Origin: a virus
DNA: 25,144 nt
IMG/VR virus record: IMGVR_UViG_3300046715_000073
Span: 1 to 25,144 of that record
Strand: one strand, 5' to 3'
Numbering within the stretch: position 1 is the stretch's first letter; each line of letters begins with the position of its first letter. A model generated the notes under the pieces. It was not told the DNA's origin. It saw nothing but the letters and a program-made list of their open reading frames with translations, and searched no databases. Below are positions 1 through 6,878 of the stretch, in pieces. A program made the position numbers and the translations under genes.

Positions 1-14
1 CGTACCGGGGTCAC
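1..14 (-). CDS. Possible 5' end of a gene running off the left edge
   Basis: A GTG codon whose first base is at 14 overlaps the TGA stop of the next gene in the GTGA pattern used throughout this window, which suggests another coupled gene starts here and continues to the left. Only about four codons are visible, so nothing can be said of its product, and no clear ribosome site is seen. This is an inference from the junction style alone. Confidence 0.3.
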
Positions 15-379
15 GGGGTGGGGCGGGCAAGCGCGCGGGCCACGGCCAAAGCGGCAGCAGGAGCGCAGACGGTGCGATCGCAGGCGTCGTGCCGGTCCGA
101 GCCCGGATCGTCGAGCGCCGAGTCGTCGGGGTCGTAGGACACGGCCTCCAGCAAGTCGGCGACCGCGAGTCCGATCTCCGGATCCATGGCTGCGATGTAG
201 CGAAGATCGCCGGGGGTGTCTCCGCAGGCGACCTCCCACCCGGTGGCGGTCCGGACCGAGTTGCTCGGCGAGCCGCTCGCGTAGCGCCACCGTGCGGCGT
301 TGCTGGGCGCGCCCTTCGCGAGAGCCCGCAGTTCATCGGCGCGGGCCCGCAGTTCGTCGCCGGGGGTGATCGCCCTCAT
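11..379 (-). CDS. Small conserved-type phage protein, function unknown
   Basis: The 122-residue product begins MRAITPGDEL. The ATG at 379 is chosen because GAGGAGG lies just upstream and because it overlaps the stop of the preceding gene (ATGA). A longer upstream frame is open but lacks these signals. The N-terminal third is helical and charged (repeated LRARA/LRALA), followed by a Trp/Cys segment (GWEVACGDTPGDLRYIAAMDPEIG) and an acidic, Ala-rich C-terminal helix. I know no catalytic motif here. The composition resembles short hypothetical proteins common in Streptomyces phages. It is the last complete gene of the replication operon in the window. Confidence 0.75.
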   Translation of the reverse strand: MRAITPGDELRARADELRALAKGAPSNAARWRYASGSPSNSVRTATGWEVACGDTPGDLRYIAAMDPEIGLAVADLLEAVSYDPDDSALDDPGSDRHDACDRTVCAPAAALAVARALARPTP

Positions 380-690
380 CGCTGCGCCTCCTCGGCCGAA
401 CCTGGCCACGTCAGTTGGCGGCTGTACGAGCTCCCGGCGATCTCGGCGCTGCACGAGTGCTCGCCGTCGTGGCCACGCTGCCGGGTGCACAGCTGGCCGA
501 CGTGCAGGTCGTCACCCGGGAACTCGGACGAGCACAGCAGGTCGTCGTCGATGTCGCTGGTGTCGCCGGGGGTGACGAGGTGGGCGCCGTCATGTCCGGC
601 GGGCTTGATGCAGCCGGAGCCGGGGGCTTGGCCTTCGCCGTAGGTGCAGACGCCGTTGGCGTAGGGGTCGGACGTGGGCTTGTCGGTCAC
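376..690 (-). CDS. Small protein with duplicated Cys/His module
   Basis: The 104-residue protein starts at a GTG (690) preceded by GGAGGA. It contains two copies of one pattern: a cysteine, then 9-12 residues, a second cysteine, a few residues, then GHDGxH. The first copy ends in AGHDGAH (about residues 31-37) and the second in RGHDGEH (about 72-78). This spacing is compatible with a metal-binding C-C-H-H unit present twice, which is inference. It overlaps the next gene by 4 nt (ATGA) and lies downstream of the replication genes. No function is recognised. Confidence 0.75.
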   Translation of the reverse strand: MTDKPTSDPYANGVCTYGEGQAPGSGCIKPAGHDGAHLVTPGDTSDIDDDLLCSSEFPGDDLHVGQLCTRQRGHDGEHSCSAEIAGSSYSRQLTWPGSAEEAQR

Positions 691-753
691 AGGGTTCCTC
701 CGGTGATGTCGGGTGTCGTGCCCTGACCGGGCGGTACAGGGCGGGGGGCGGGG

Positions 754-942
754 TCAGGCGGCGTTGCGGCGGCGGTTGGCGGCTTGGCGGTGCACTTCGG
801 AGTACGCCGACAGCAGCCGACTCGTGGCCCAGCGGTGGCCGCAGTTGGGGCACCGGTAGCCGTGGACGATCGACTCGCCGCGGCGCTTCTCGGCGGCGGG
901 GGCTATGCCGCGCTGGCAGCAGTTGGGGCAGGAGTCGGTCAT
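754..942 (-). CDS. Small zinc-ribbon protein
   Basis: This 62-residue protein has two Cys knuckles (CPNC near residue 5, CPNC near residue 31) with a basic helix after the second, the usual form of a small zinc ribbon. The ATG at 942 overlaps the TGA of the helicase gene (ATGA), so it is probably translated by coupling to dnaB. Small zinc ribbons next to phage replication genes may bind nucleic acid, but the role here is unknown. A weak inverted repeat (722-728 with 752-758) spans its stop codon and the short gap before the next gene. Confidence 0.8.
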   Translation of the reverse strand: MTDSCPNCCQRGIAPAAEKRRGESIVHGYRCPNCGHRWATSRLLSAYSEVHRQAANRRRNAA

Positions 943-2300
943 GTCTGTGCCATGTCGACGAAGCGGGAGTAGTGCCCCTGAAATGCGGTGGTGATCGTGG
1001 CCGTTGGGCCGCCGCGGTTTTTCGCGACGATGAGGTCGGCCTCGCCCGCGCGCGGCGACTCGCGGTCGTAGGCGTCTTCGCGGTGCAGGAGGATGACCAT
1101 GTTGGCGTCCTGTTCGATCGCCCCGGATTCGCGGAGGTCGGACAGGAGCGGCTTCTTGTCGGTGCGCTGTTCGGCCCCGCGGTTGAGCTGCGACATGGCG
1201 ATCACAGGGACCTGGAGTTCCGCGGCGAGCTTCTTCAGGCTTCGGCTGATCTTTGCGACTTCTTGCTGCCGGTTCTCAGCGCGCCCGGACAGTTCGCCTT
1301 CCATGAGCTGCAGGTAGTCGACGACGACGAGTCGCAGGTCTCGCTTCCGCTTGATGCGGCGGCAGTGTGAGCGGATCTTCGTGAGCGTCAGTCCGGGGTC
1401 GTCGACGATGTCGAGCGGCGCCGCGTTGATCATTGGCCAGACCTTGGCGAGGCGCGCCCAGTCGTCGTCGGTCATGCCGTTCTGGCTCTGCATGTGGTGC
1501 AGGGCGACCTTCGCCTGGGCTGACGCGATCTTCATCTTCAGTTCGGTGCGGGACATCTCCAGGCTGAAGAACACGGCCGGCAGGTCGTCGACGATGGTCG
1601 CCTGGCGGACGATGTCCGTGCCGAGGGTGGACTTGCCGATGGCGGGCCGCGCCGCGATGACGATCAGCTGGCCGGGCTGGAGGCCGTTGGTCAGCGAGTC
1701 GAAGTCGGTGAACCCGGTCTTCACGCCTCGGGCCGGCCCATGCTTCTGCAGGCTTTCGAGCTGCTCGAGGAAGTCCTCGCCGTCGGCGCCGATGAGGGTG
1801 TCTTCGTCGCCTCGACTGGTGTCGTCCACGATGCCGTCGATCTCGGCGCGCAGGTCGTCGAGGAGTTCGTCGGTGCCGCCGGTGCCGGCGGCAATCTCGT
1901 GCAGGGCTCGATGGCAGGCCGCCTCCAGGGTTCGCAGCACCGCCTTCTGGCGGACGATCTCGGCGTAATACTCGCCGTTCGCTGCGGTCGGTACCTGCTG
2001 GACGAGGTGGTGCAGGTACGAGGCGCCGCCGATGCGGCTGATGTCGCCGCTCTTGGTCAGGTCGTCATTGAGGACGATCGGGTCGACGGGTGCGCCGTCG
2101 GTGTACCGGGCGCGGATCGCCAGGAAGATCGTCTGATGGGCGGGCCGGTAGAAGTCCGCCGGGTTCTTGATGATTTCGGTGACGTCGGCGATCGCATCTC
2201 GGGACAGCAGCATCGCGCCGAGGACGCTCATTTCTGCGGCGATGTCCTGCGGGGGCCGCGATTCACGCTGCGGCTCGCCGTCGAAGTCGTCGTCGCTCAC
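939..2300 (-). CDS. dnaB: Replicative DNA helicase, DnaB family
   Basis: The 453-residue protein is full length for DnaB (usually 450-470). The N-terminal primase-interacting domain covers about residues 17-125 (PPQDIAAEMSVLGAMLL onward). The RecA-like motor follows, with a Walker A at about 217-224 (ARPAIGKS), a Walker B at about 322-333 (LRLVVVDYLQLM) and the SQLNRGAEQR motif later. DnaB is the hexameric 5'-3' helicase that unwinds the fork. The GTG at 2300 is chosen because it overlaps the DnaC-like stop (GTGA) and matches the family start. The open frame continues upstream, but that sequence is the out-of-frame shadow of the loader gene. Loader and helicase are coupled, as expected for a phage replication module. 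Confidence 0.95.
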   Translation of the reverse strand: MSDDDFDGEPQRESRPPQDIAAEMSVLGAMLLSRDAIADVTEIIKNPADFYRPAHQTIFLAIRARYTDGAPVDPIVLNDDLTKSGDISRIGGASYLHHLVQQVPTAANGEYYAEIVRQKAVLRTLEAACHRALHEIAAGTGGTDELLDDLRAEIDGIVDDTSRGDEDTLIGADGEDFLEQLESLQKHGPARGVKTGFTDFDSLTNGLQPGQLIVIAARPAIGKSTLGTDIVRQATIVDDLPAVFFSLEMSRTELKMKIASAQAKVALHHMQSQNGMTDDDWARLAKVWPMINAAPLDIVDDPGLTLTKIRSHCRRIKRKRDLRLVVVDYLQLMEGELSGRAENRQQEVAKISRSLKKLAAELQVPVIAMSQLNRGAEQRTDKKPLLSDLRESGAIEQDANMVILLHREDAYDRESPRAGEADLIVAKNRGGPTATITTAFQGHYSRFVDMAQT

Positions 2301-2893
2301 TTGCTGCCGCCCTTCCGGCGGTCGATGCCGGTGAAGTGGGCGACGGTCGCTCCGTCGCCGAGCCGGGATGAGGCCCGGTCGCCGAGGACGTCGCGGATCT
2401 CTGGGCCGATCAGGTTCGTCGCGATGAGCGTCGGGCGGCGCTTCTGCCAGCGGTTGTCGATCAGTTCGCTGATGGCGTCCGCGGTCCAGTCGTTGACGGC
2501 GCGCGCACCGAGGTCGTCGACGGCGTAGAGGTCTGCCTCGCGCCAGGCGGCGAGGCGCTCGTGGTCGATGGGCCGGTCGGTGGCGAGCTTGACGTCGTAG
2601 GTGGTGGCGATGCGGAACTGGCCTGTCCAGCCAGAGCGGATGAGGGTCTCGTTGAGCTTCCACAGGTGCCACGTCTTGGTGGTGCCGATCTCGCCGGTGA
2701 GGATCAGTGATCCGTGGTGGCCGGCGAGGAAGCCGTTCATCCAGTCGCGGACGTCGGCTCGCAGTTCGCCGGGGTCGGCGAAAGCAGCGGGGCGCCGCCC
2801 GAGGAAGGCTTCCAGCCGGCTGCCGACAGCTTCGGCTTGGGCTTCGGCCCGCCAGGCGGCGTGGTCGCGGGGGTCGTAGTTGGTGGCGTTCAT
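2297..2893 (-). CDS. DnaC-like helicase loader ATPase
   Basis: The 198-residue AAA+ type protein is placed directly before dnaB. The P-loop region reads LTGEIGTTKTWHLWKL (about residues 66-81) and a Walker B follows at ADLYAVDDLGAR. ANLIG-type sensor residues (LIATNLIG) are also present, typical of the DnaC/IstB group. By position and motifs it probably loads the DnaB hexamer. The P-loop has Thr where the family normally has Gly just before Lys, so ATP handling may differ. The ATG at 2893 overlaps the stop of the initiator gene (ATGA). A GGAGG lies 13 nt upstream, longer than ideal, so coupling may matter. Confidence 0.85.
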   Translation of the reverse strand: MNATNYDPRDHAAWRAEAQAEAVGSRLEAFLGRRPAAFADPGELRADVRDWMNGFLAGHHGSLILTGEIGTTKTWHLWKLNETLIRSGWTGQFRIATTYDVKLATDRPIDHERLAAWREADLYAVDDLGARAVNDWTADAISELIDNRWQKRRPTLIATNLIGPEIRDVLGDRASSRLGDGATVAHFTGIDRRKGGSK

Positions 2894-3828
2894 GATGCGA
2901 ACAGGTCCTCCACTGATGAGTTCGTGTAGTCGTCTGCGGTGTGCGATCCGGCGCGCGCTCCGGTGCCCTGGCGGCGGGAGCCGCTGGCGGCTGCGGGGTT
3001 TCGCTGCTGGCGCTCGCGGGCCTTCTTGGCGGAGTCGGCGACCCACTTCTGCCAGGCGTCGTGCCAGTTGCGCTTACGGCGGCCTTCGGCTCGCCAGTAG
3101 CGAATGAACTGTTCGGTCTCGAAGTCGGCGTCGAGGTACGGGTAGAGGGCGACGACCCAGCGGCGCATCGTGTCGTTGAGGTGGAAGTCGTCGGGGATTT
3201 CGTGGAGGCCGTCAGGCTCTGCGGCGCGCACTACACGACCCGCACTCTCTCCACCTACAGCAACCACAGATATGGGGTACGGGTCGGGTCGGGTCGGGGC
3301 GTCGTTAGTAACGCCGTGACGCAACTCGATGACCTGGGGTTCTTCGTCTGAAACGGCACTCTTTGAAGTCGCGTTCGTGTCGCTGTCGTGCTGCTGTCGT
3401 GTCGCCGTCGTGTCGTCGAGCTGCATTTCGCCGCCATGCGTAACGCCGTTACTGCTGCCGTTACTTGACCCGTCGGGCGGCGGTGTCGGCTTGCCGTTCT
3501 TGCGGCGCCGGAAGCGCTCTTGCCGCTCGGCGTTCCTCTTGCGCTCCAGGAGCACCTGTTCGCGGCTCGGGTTGTAGTCGAGGTAGTCGTGGATCAGCCA
3601 CCCGTCGTCGGTGCGGTCCCAGACGCCGGCCTCTTCCAACTGCTTGGCGGTCGCCTTGATGCCGCGGATGTTGGCGACGAGCGGGAGCTCGCGGTCGCTG
3701 ATGTGCCCGTCCGTGAGGTTTTCGGCGCACCAGCAGATCGCTGAGACGTGCAGCCGGAAGGCCCGATCGGACAACAGCGCAACCTTCCGGTGGGAAGGGA
3801 AGCGGTCGTCGAGCTTGACCCAGGGCAT
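2890..3828 (-). CDS. Phage replication initiator / replisome organiser-like protein
   Basis: The 312-residue protein starts MPWVKLDDRFPSHRKVALLS, a beginning I associate with actinophage replication proteins that have an N-terminal winged helix. Residues 1-110 form the predicted wHTH. A basic stretch (ERKRNAERQERFRRRKNG) follows, then a low-complexity polar linker (about 112-185), and a C-terminal helical domain with a Trp-rich segment (YWRAEGRRKRNWHDAWQKW). It heads the initiator-loader-helicase operon, as O, DnaD-like or replisome organiser proteins do. The linker DNA carries tandem 11-bp repeats (separate entry), reminiscent of lambda O, where the origin sits inside the gene. Origin binding is inferred, not shown. 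Confidence 0.75.
   Translation of the reverse strand: MPWVKLDDRFPSHRKVALLSDRAFRLHVSAICWCAENLTDGHISDRELPLVANIRGIKATAKQLEEAGVWDRTDDGWLIHDYLDYNPSREQVLLERKRNAERQERFRRRKNGKPTPPPDGSSNGSSNGVTHGGEMQLDDTTATRQQHDSDTNATSKSAVSDEEPQVIELRHGVTNDAPTRPDPYPISVVAVGGESAGRVVRAAEPDGLHEIPDDFHLNDTMRRWVVALYPYLDADFETEQFIRYWRAEGRRKRNWHDAWQKWVADSAKKARERQQRNPAAASGSRRQGTGARAGSHTADDYTNSSVEDLFAS
3281..3465. repeat. Iteron-like repeat cluster inside the initiator gene (candidate origin)
   Basis: Four tandem 11-bp units lie at 3371-3381, 3382-3392, 3393-3403 and 3404-3414 (consensus GCTGTCGTGTC). The period is not a multiple of three, so a protein repeat does not explain it. They are flanked by near-identical 13-mers, GTAACGCCGTGAC at 3308-3320 and the palindrome GTAACGCCGTTAC at 3440-3452, with a further GCCGTTACT at 3457-3465. 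Three tandem GGGTC units occupy 3281-3295. The stretch is visibly less GC-rich than its surroundings. Iterons inside a replication initiator gene are known from lambda O. Here the origin role is inference. Confidence 0.5.
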
Positions 3829-3922
3829 TGGAGCTTCTTTCGAGAGGTGTGGTCAGGGACTTCTGGGTGCGCGGAACCAGGGCCTCTAGGGGGGCGCCAG
3901 TGAACGGTCGGCGCCCAACCCG

Positions 3923-3958
3923 TAGCCAACACTACTGTGGCCACAGTAGTGTTGGCTA
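3923..3958. promoter_or_regulatory. Perfect 36-bp palindrome, probable operator between divergent genes
   Basis: The left half-site TAGCCAACACTACTGTGG (3923-3940) is followed at once by its exact reverse complement (3941-3958), with no spacer. It lies between the initiator operon (minus) and the HTH gene at 3988 (plus). A good -10 hexamer for the plus gene, TATAGT (3957-3962), starts inside the right arm, so a bound protein would block it. A smaller dyad, AGTTG-TC-CAACT, follows at 3960-3971. A homodimeric or tetrameric repressor site, or a cruciform, would both fit. The neighbouring HTH protein is the obvious candidate ligand. Confidence 0.7.
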
Positions 3959-3987
3959 TAGTTGTCCAACTGGATGTGGCCTAGGCC

Positions 3988-4269
3988 GTGTGGGACCATG
4001 CGGCCATGAGCGAGGAGGAGACCGTGACCCGCCTTAAGGAGGCGGCCGAGGCGAAGCGTGCCGCCGAGAAGGCTGCGACCAAGGAGTTCGAGGACGCCGT
4101 AGCTGCTGCGCTGCTCGAGGGCCTGAAGCCCAAGACAGTCGCCACCGCGACCGGCTACAGCTACGAGACGATTCGGCGCATCGCCCGCAAGCGAAACATC
4201 GAGCCCCTGCGTGAGCCGACGGTCACCAGCAGGAAGAAAGCCCAGTCGGTCGAAGGCTCCGAGTCCTGA
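3988..4269 (+). CDS. Small helix-turn-helix DNA-binding protein, probable autoregulator
   Basis: The product is 93 residues from a GTG at 3988, or 87 from the ATG at 4006; neither has a convincing ribosome site, so the start is uncertain. The N-terminal half is an Ala/Glu/Lys-rich helix that may be a coiled coil. A helix-turn-helix follows (LLEGLKPKTVATATGYSYETIRRIARKRNI) with a basic tail. It is the only plus-strand gene within the left 15 kb, standing between two minus-strand operons. Its promoter lies in the 36-bp palindrome, which suggests it represses itself and perhaps the replication operon. That role is inferred from position. Confidence 0.75.
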   Translation: MWDHAAMSEEETVTRLKEAAEAKRAAEKAATKEFEDAVAAALLEGLKPKTVATATGYSYETIRRIARKRNIEPLREPTVTSRKKAQSVEGSES

Positions 4270-4291
4270 TTGCACGTCTCCTCCTCTCGTT

Positions 4292-4315
4292 GAGGCCCTG
4301 CTTCTGCAGGGCCTC
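4292..4315. terminator. Hairpin terminator between convergent genes
   Basis: GAGGCCCTGC (4292-4301) pairs perfectly with GCAGGGCCTC (4306-4315) around a 4-nt loop, just after the HTH gene and just before the end of the convergent CoiA-like gene. The T-tract is weak on both sides. Position and stem strength favour a bidirectional terminator. Confidence 0.65.
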
Positions 4316-4327
4316 TGCTGTTTCCTG

Positions 4328-5509
4328 CTAGCTGGCGTGGCGGTAGCTGACGGGCCGGTGTTCGTCGCATCGCCAGCCAGCCGCATACAGGCGTCCTGGC
4401 TGGCCGCATTTGATGCGACCGGCGTCGCAGATGCCGGGGATTGGGCGCGGGATCGTCGGCGCGACCAGTCGTGACGCCCCAGTGGCGCCGCGCGGCACGA
4501 CGGGCAGATCGAGGGCCTTAGCGCGCATCGCTTCCAGTTCCGCTTCCTTGGCCTGGGAGTGCCCGTTGCGAATGCCGCTTCGGGTCCGCGCCCCGCCGGC
4601 CGGTGAAACGCTGGTCTGCGGCGGCACTGCCGGGCTGGCTATGTACGCGAGGTACTGGCCGTAGGACGCCATGTCGGTCCAGAAGAACCTGGGCGCCCGG
4701 ATCACATGGGCGTCGACGACGGGCATGTAGGCGCCAATAGGCGCGCCGCGAAGGACGTCGTCCAGCTGGCCGGCCGTGACCTGTCCGCGAGCGTGGGGCT
4801 TGCCGCAGCCACTGAACTTGCCGTTCGGGCACTCGTGGCCGTGGCGCACGGTGCAGGTGTAGATCTCTATGCGGTAAATACCGCCGCGGAACTCGTGCCG
4901 GTAGTTGGGGTTCGTGATCACCCGCGGCGGCAGGTCGCCGTCGGTACGCAGGATCGGCACCTGACCCCGCACCTTGTCGCTCGTGGAGTGCCACATGGCG
5001 GTGCGCCCCGCAATCGCGGCCAGGCGCGTCCTCTCGGGGGCGCTGTACCGGCCGGTGGCGCTGAACGGGGAGTGCTGGTGCTCGTAGGCGATCGTCAGCG
5101 TGCCGGTCAGAAGCACGTCGGCGCGGGTCTTCATGTCCGAGGCCCACGCTTCCTTGCGCGGGTTGTAGCCCTCGAGCTCTCCGATGATGAACACCCGTTC
5201 GTTCCAGGCCAGGTGCTCAGGAGTCTCGACGGGCTCGTAGTCGTGGTCCGGCCGCGCTTCGCCAGGCTGGTGACTCGCGACGCGCGTGCCCCTACTCGTG
5301 CTGTACGTCTTCAGCCACTGCACCTCGCGGTACAGCTCCCAGCACTTGACGCACTGGACCAGCCGGGCCTTCGCCGAGTTCATGTTCCGGCCGCGCAACT
5401 CGTTCCACTCGCCGTCGGTGAGCCCCGCCGCGTCGACAACGCCCTGGTCGTTACGGCGGACATAGGCGCAGACATTGCCGTCCGTGATGACGATCTGGTT
5501 GTTCAGCAC
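4328..5509 (-). CDS. CoiA-like PD-(D/E)xK nuclease with zinc-binding modules
   Basis: In this 393-residue protein, residues 95-147 follow the pattern of CoiA-type nucleases: a PEH segment (E98, H99), E120, then TRADVLL (D131), then AYEHQHS (E143-x-Q145), followed by a GRTAMWH segment. D...ExQ is the family's core metal site. Extra Cys/His groups are seen: VQCVKC (53-56), a CTVRHGHEC...CGKPH cluster (219-239), and a C-terminal C..C..GWRCDEHRP unit typical of Streptomyces element proteins. The GTG at 5509 follows GAGGGG. CoiA proteins act on DNA during uptake or recombination. In this phage context a recombination nuclease is plausible. Family assignment is from motif reading only. Confidence 0.6.
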   Translation of the reverse strand: MLNNQIVITDGNVCAYVRRNDQGVVDAAGLTDGEWNELRGRNMNSAKARLVQCVKCWELYREVQWLKTYSTSRGTRVASHQPGEARPDHDYEPVETPEHLAWNERVFIIGELEGYNPRKEAWASDMKTRADVLLTGTLTIAYEHQHSPFSATGRYSAPERTRLAAIAGRTAMWHSTSDKVRGQVPILRTDGDLPPRVITNPNYRHEFRGGIYRIEIYTCTVRHGHECPNGKFSGCGKPHARGQVTAGQLDDVLRGAPIGAYMPVVDAHVIRAPRFFWTDMASYGQYLAYIASPAVPPQTSVSPAGGARTRSGIRNGHSQAKEAELEAMRAKALDLPVVPRGATGASRLVAPTIPRPIPGICDAGRIKCGQPGRLYAAGWRCDEHRPVSYRHAS

Positions 5510-5533
5510 GACCGTCCCCTCTCGTCGTCTTCC

Positions 5534-5557
5534 AAGCCCCGCCAGCCGGCGGGGCTT
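5534..5557 (-). terminator. Hairpin terminator
   Basis: AAGCCCCGCC (5534-5543) pairs with GGCGGGGCTT (5548-5557) around a 4-nt loop, directly after the stop of the minus-strand gene ending at 5571 and before the CoiA-like gene. It probably ends or attenuates the long early operon here. Confidence 0.7.
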
Positions 5558-5570
5558 CGTCGTGGGCGGG

Positions 5571-5762
5571 TTATCGCCGGCCGGCTTGCCAGCAGCTGGG
5601 GCAGATGTCGCGTCCGTCGCGGGTGCGGTGCCAGCCCTGCTGCCGCAGGACCCGGCGGGCCGCGGTCGCCGATTTCGGGAAGCCGGCGCCGCTGTCCTCG
5701 GACATGTACGGGCCGATGTCGGTGTCAGGCACGTCGCAGACGAGGGAGACGTAGAAGCTCAC
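5571..5762 (-). CDS. Small Cys-containing phage protein
   Basis: The 63-residue protein has the GTG start at 5762 overlapping the stop of the upstream regulator (GTGA). It begins VSFYVSLVCD and ends with a RVLRQQGWHRTRDGRDICPSCW segment. The single N-terminal Cys and the CPSC pair could bind one zinc ion. I recall the DGRDxCPxC ending in many short actinophage proteins without known function. The out-of-frame extension upstream of the GTG is a shadow of the neighbouring gene. Confidence 0.75.
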   Translation of the reverse strand: MSFYVSLVCDVPDTDIGPYMSEDSGAGFPKSATAARRVLRQQGWHRTRDGRDICPSCWQAGRR

Positions 5763-6556
5763 GCGGCCACCGCCATCTCGCCTTTGCTGCGGAGGCGGAC
5801 GACGGTCCGCTTGTGGCAGCCGAGTTCGTCGGCGATCTGCTGCGCGGTGCGGCCGGCCTTGGTGAGTTCGGCGACGCGGGCGGGGTCGGCGTACACCTTG
5901 CGACGGGCGCCCGGCTTGACCTCGGCGGCACGCTCGGTCTCCGGCTTGCAGGCCGGGTTGTCGATGTCGTCCCAGGCCAGGGGCCCGTTCCAGCCTTGTG
6001 TGCGGGCGCGGTGGATGGTGTGCGGGTTGTCGCTGCGGAAGGTCGACAGCCGCCGGTACACGGTGGCGATGGACTGCGCGGTCGGGGCGTCGATCTTCGT
6101 GTAGGTGCCGGTGATGATGCGGCCGAGCCGCCACCGGCTGATGCCGGTTTCGACGCCGACGCTGTCGAGGGTGTGGCCGAGGCAGGCGAGCGCGCGCAGG
6201 CGCCGAACTGTTCCGGTGGCGTCGACGATGTTCGGGTCGGCGGGGGGCGGCCCGATGGGGATGTTGAGGATGGCGCGGGCGCGTTCGCGGCTGATGGTGG
6301 GCTGCCCGTAGAGGACGTAGCGGACGGCGGACATGGAGACGCCGCTGGCGTCGGCGATCTGGCGGACGAGCCAGCCGTTGGCGATGAGGCGTTGGGCGTG
6401 TTCGAGGACGGGGGTGGCGTCGCGGAGTCGGCGGATGCCGCGGCTGTGGTCGAGTCGGAGGGCGCCCATGTACCGGTAGTTGGCGAGGGCGCATTCGGGG
6501 CTGCTGCAGCCTTGGAGGTGGCAGTTGCGGCTGGGCTCGTGGTCGGCGGTGGTCAC
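5759..6556 (-). CDS. DNA-binding protein with Cys module and several HTH motifs
   Basis: The 265-residue protein starts at the GTG at 6556 (GTGA overlap). Residues 12-22 hold three cysteines (C12, C17, C22) followed by ALANYRYMGALR, an N-terminal module common in actinophage regulators. At least two HTH motifs follow: ANGWLVRQIADASGVSMSAV (59-78) and the C-terminal LTKAGRTAQQIADELGCHKRTVVRL (231-255), which is resolvase-like in style. A third possible one lies at 127-150. It probably binds DNA as a regulator of the early operon. The target is unknown and no enzymatic motif is seen. Confidence 0.75.
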   Translation of the reverse strand: MTTADHEPSRNCHLQGCSSPECALANYRYMGALRLDHSRGIRRLRDATPVLEHAQRLIANGWLVRQIADASGVSMSAVRYVLYGQPTISRERARAILNIPIGPPPADPNIVDATGTVRRLRALACLGHTLDSVGVETGISRWRLGRIITGTYTKIDAPTAQSIATVYRRLSTFRSDNPHTIHRARTQGWNGPLAWDDIDNPACKPETERAAEVKPGARRKVYADPARVAELTKAGRTAQQIADELGCHKRTVVRLRSKGEMAVAA

Positions 6557-6774
6557 TTCTCCCCCGTTCGGTGCTGGGTGGGCTTGTCGCTGAAGTCGGC
6601 GTGGATGGCGGTGATTTGCCGGTCTGCCCGGCGGAGTGCCCGCCAGATCACGGAGGCGGCGACGGCGAGCACCACGGCTGCCGCGAGGTTGGTCCAGTTG
6701 CGGGCGATCCACGCCCCGACTGGCTGGAGGTTGTTGCCGGCGGTGAGCCAGGCGGCGTACAGGTCGGCGCTCAC
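6553..6774 (-). CDS. Small single-pass membrane protein
   Basis: The 73-residue protein has one clear membrane segment (about residues 28-45, NLAAAVVLAVAASVIW) followed by a basic patch (RALRRADRQ) that would favour a cytoplasmic C-terminus. The GTG at 6774 overlaps the stop of the preceding gene (GTGA). No family is recognised. Several tiny membrane proteins are scattered through this early operon. Confidence 0.7.
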   Translation of the reverse strand: MSADLYAAWLTAGNNLQPVGAWIARNWTNLAAAVVLAVAASVIWRALRRADRQITAIHADFSDKPTQHRTGEK

Positions 6775-6878
6775 GTGCGCCTCCTCGCGGGCCGGACGAT
6801 GAGCGCGAAGGCGACAGCGGCCAGGCCGAGGGTGGCGGCGAGGACGAACAGGAACAGGGCGGCGGGGACGTTGTTCAT
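6771..6878 (-). CDS. Tiny single-pass membrane protein (35 aa)
   Basis: The product is 35 residues from the ATG at 6878: a hydrophobic stretch covering most of the chain (PAALFLFVLAATLGLAAVAFALI) and a basic end (RPARRRT). The start shares one base with the stop of the preceding gene (TGATG) and the stop overlaps the next start (GTGA), which supports it being a real coupled gene despite its size. Function unknown. Confidence 0.6.
   Translation of the reverse strand: MNNVPAALFLFVLAATLGLAAVAFALIVRPARRRT

Noticed and set aside
2301-2672. An N-terminal extension of the DnaB frame
   Set aside because: The Arg/Pro/His-rich sequence is the out-of-frame reading of the loader gene, and a family-consistent GTG start exists at 2300.
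4706-6802. A 698-codon open frame on the plus strand
   Set aside because: It runs antisense to several minus-strand genes that carry family motifs, ribosome sites and coupled junctions. Long antisense frames are usual in GC-rich DNA.
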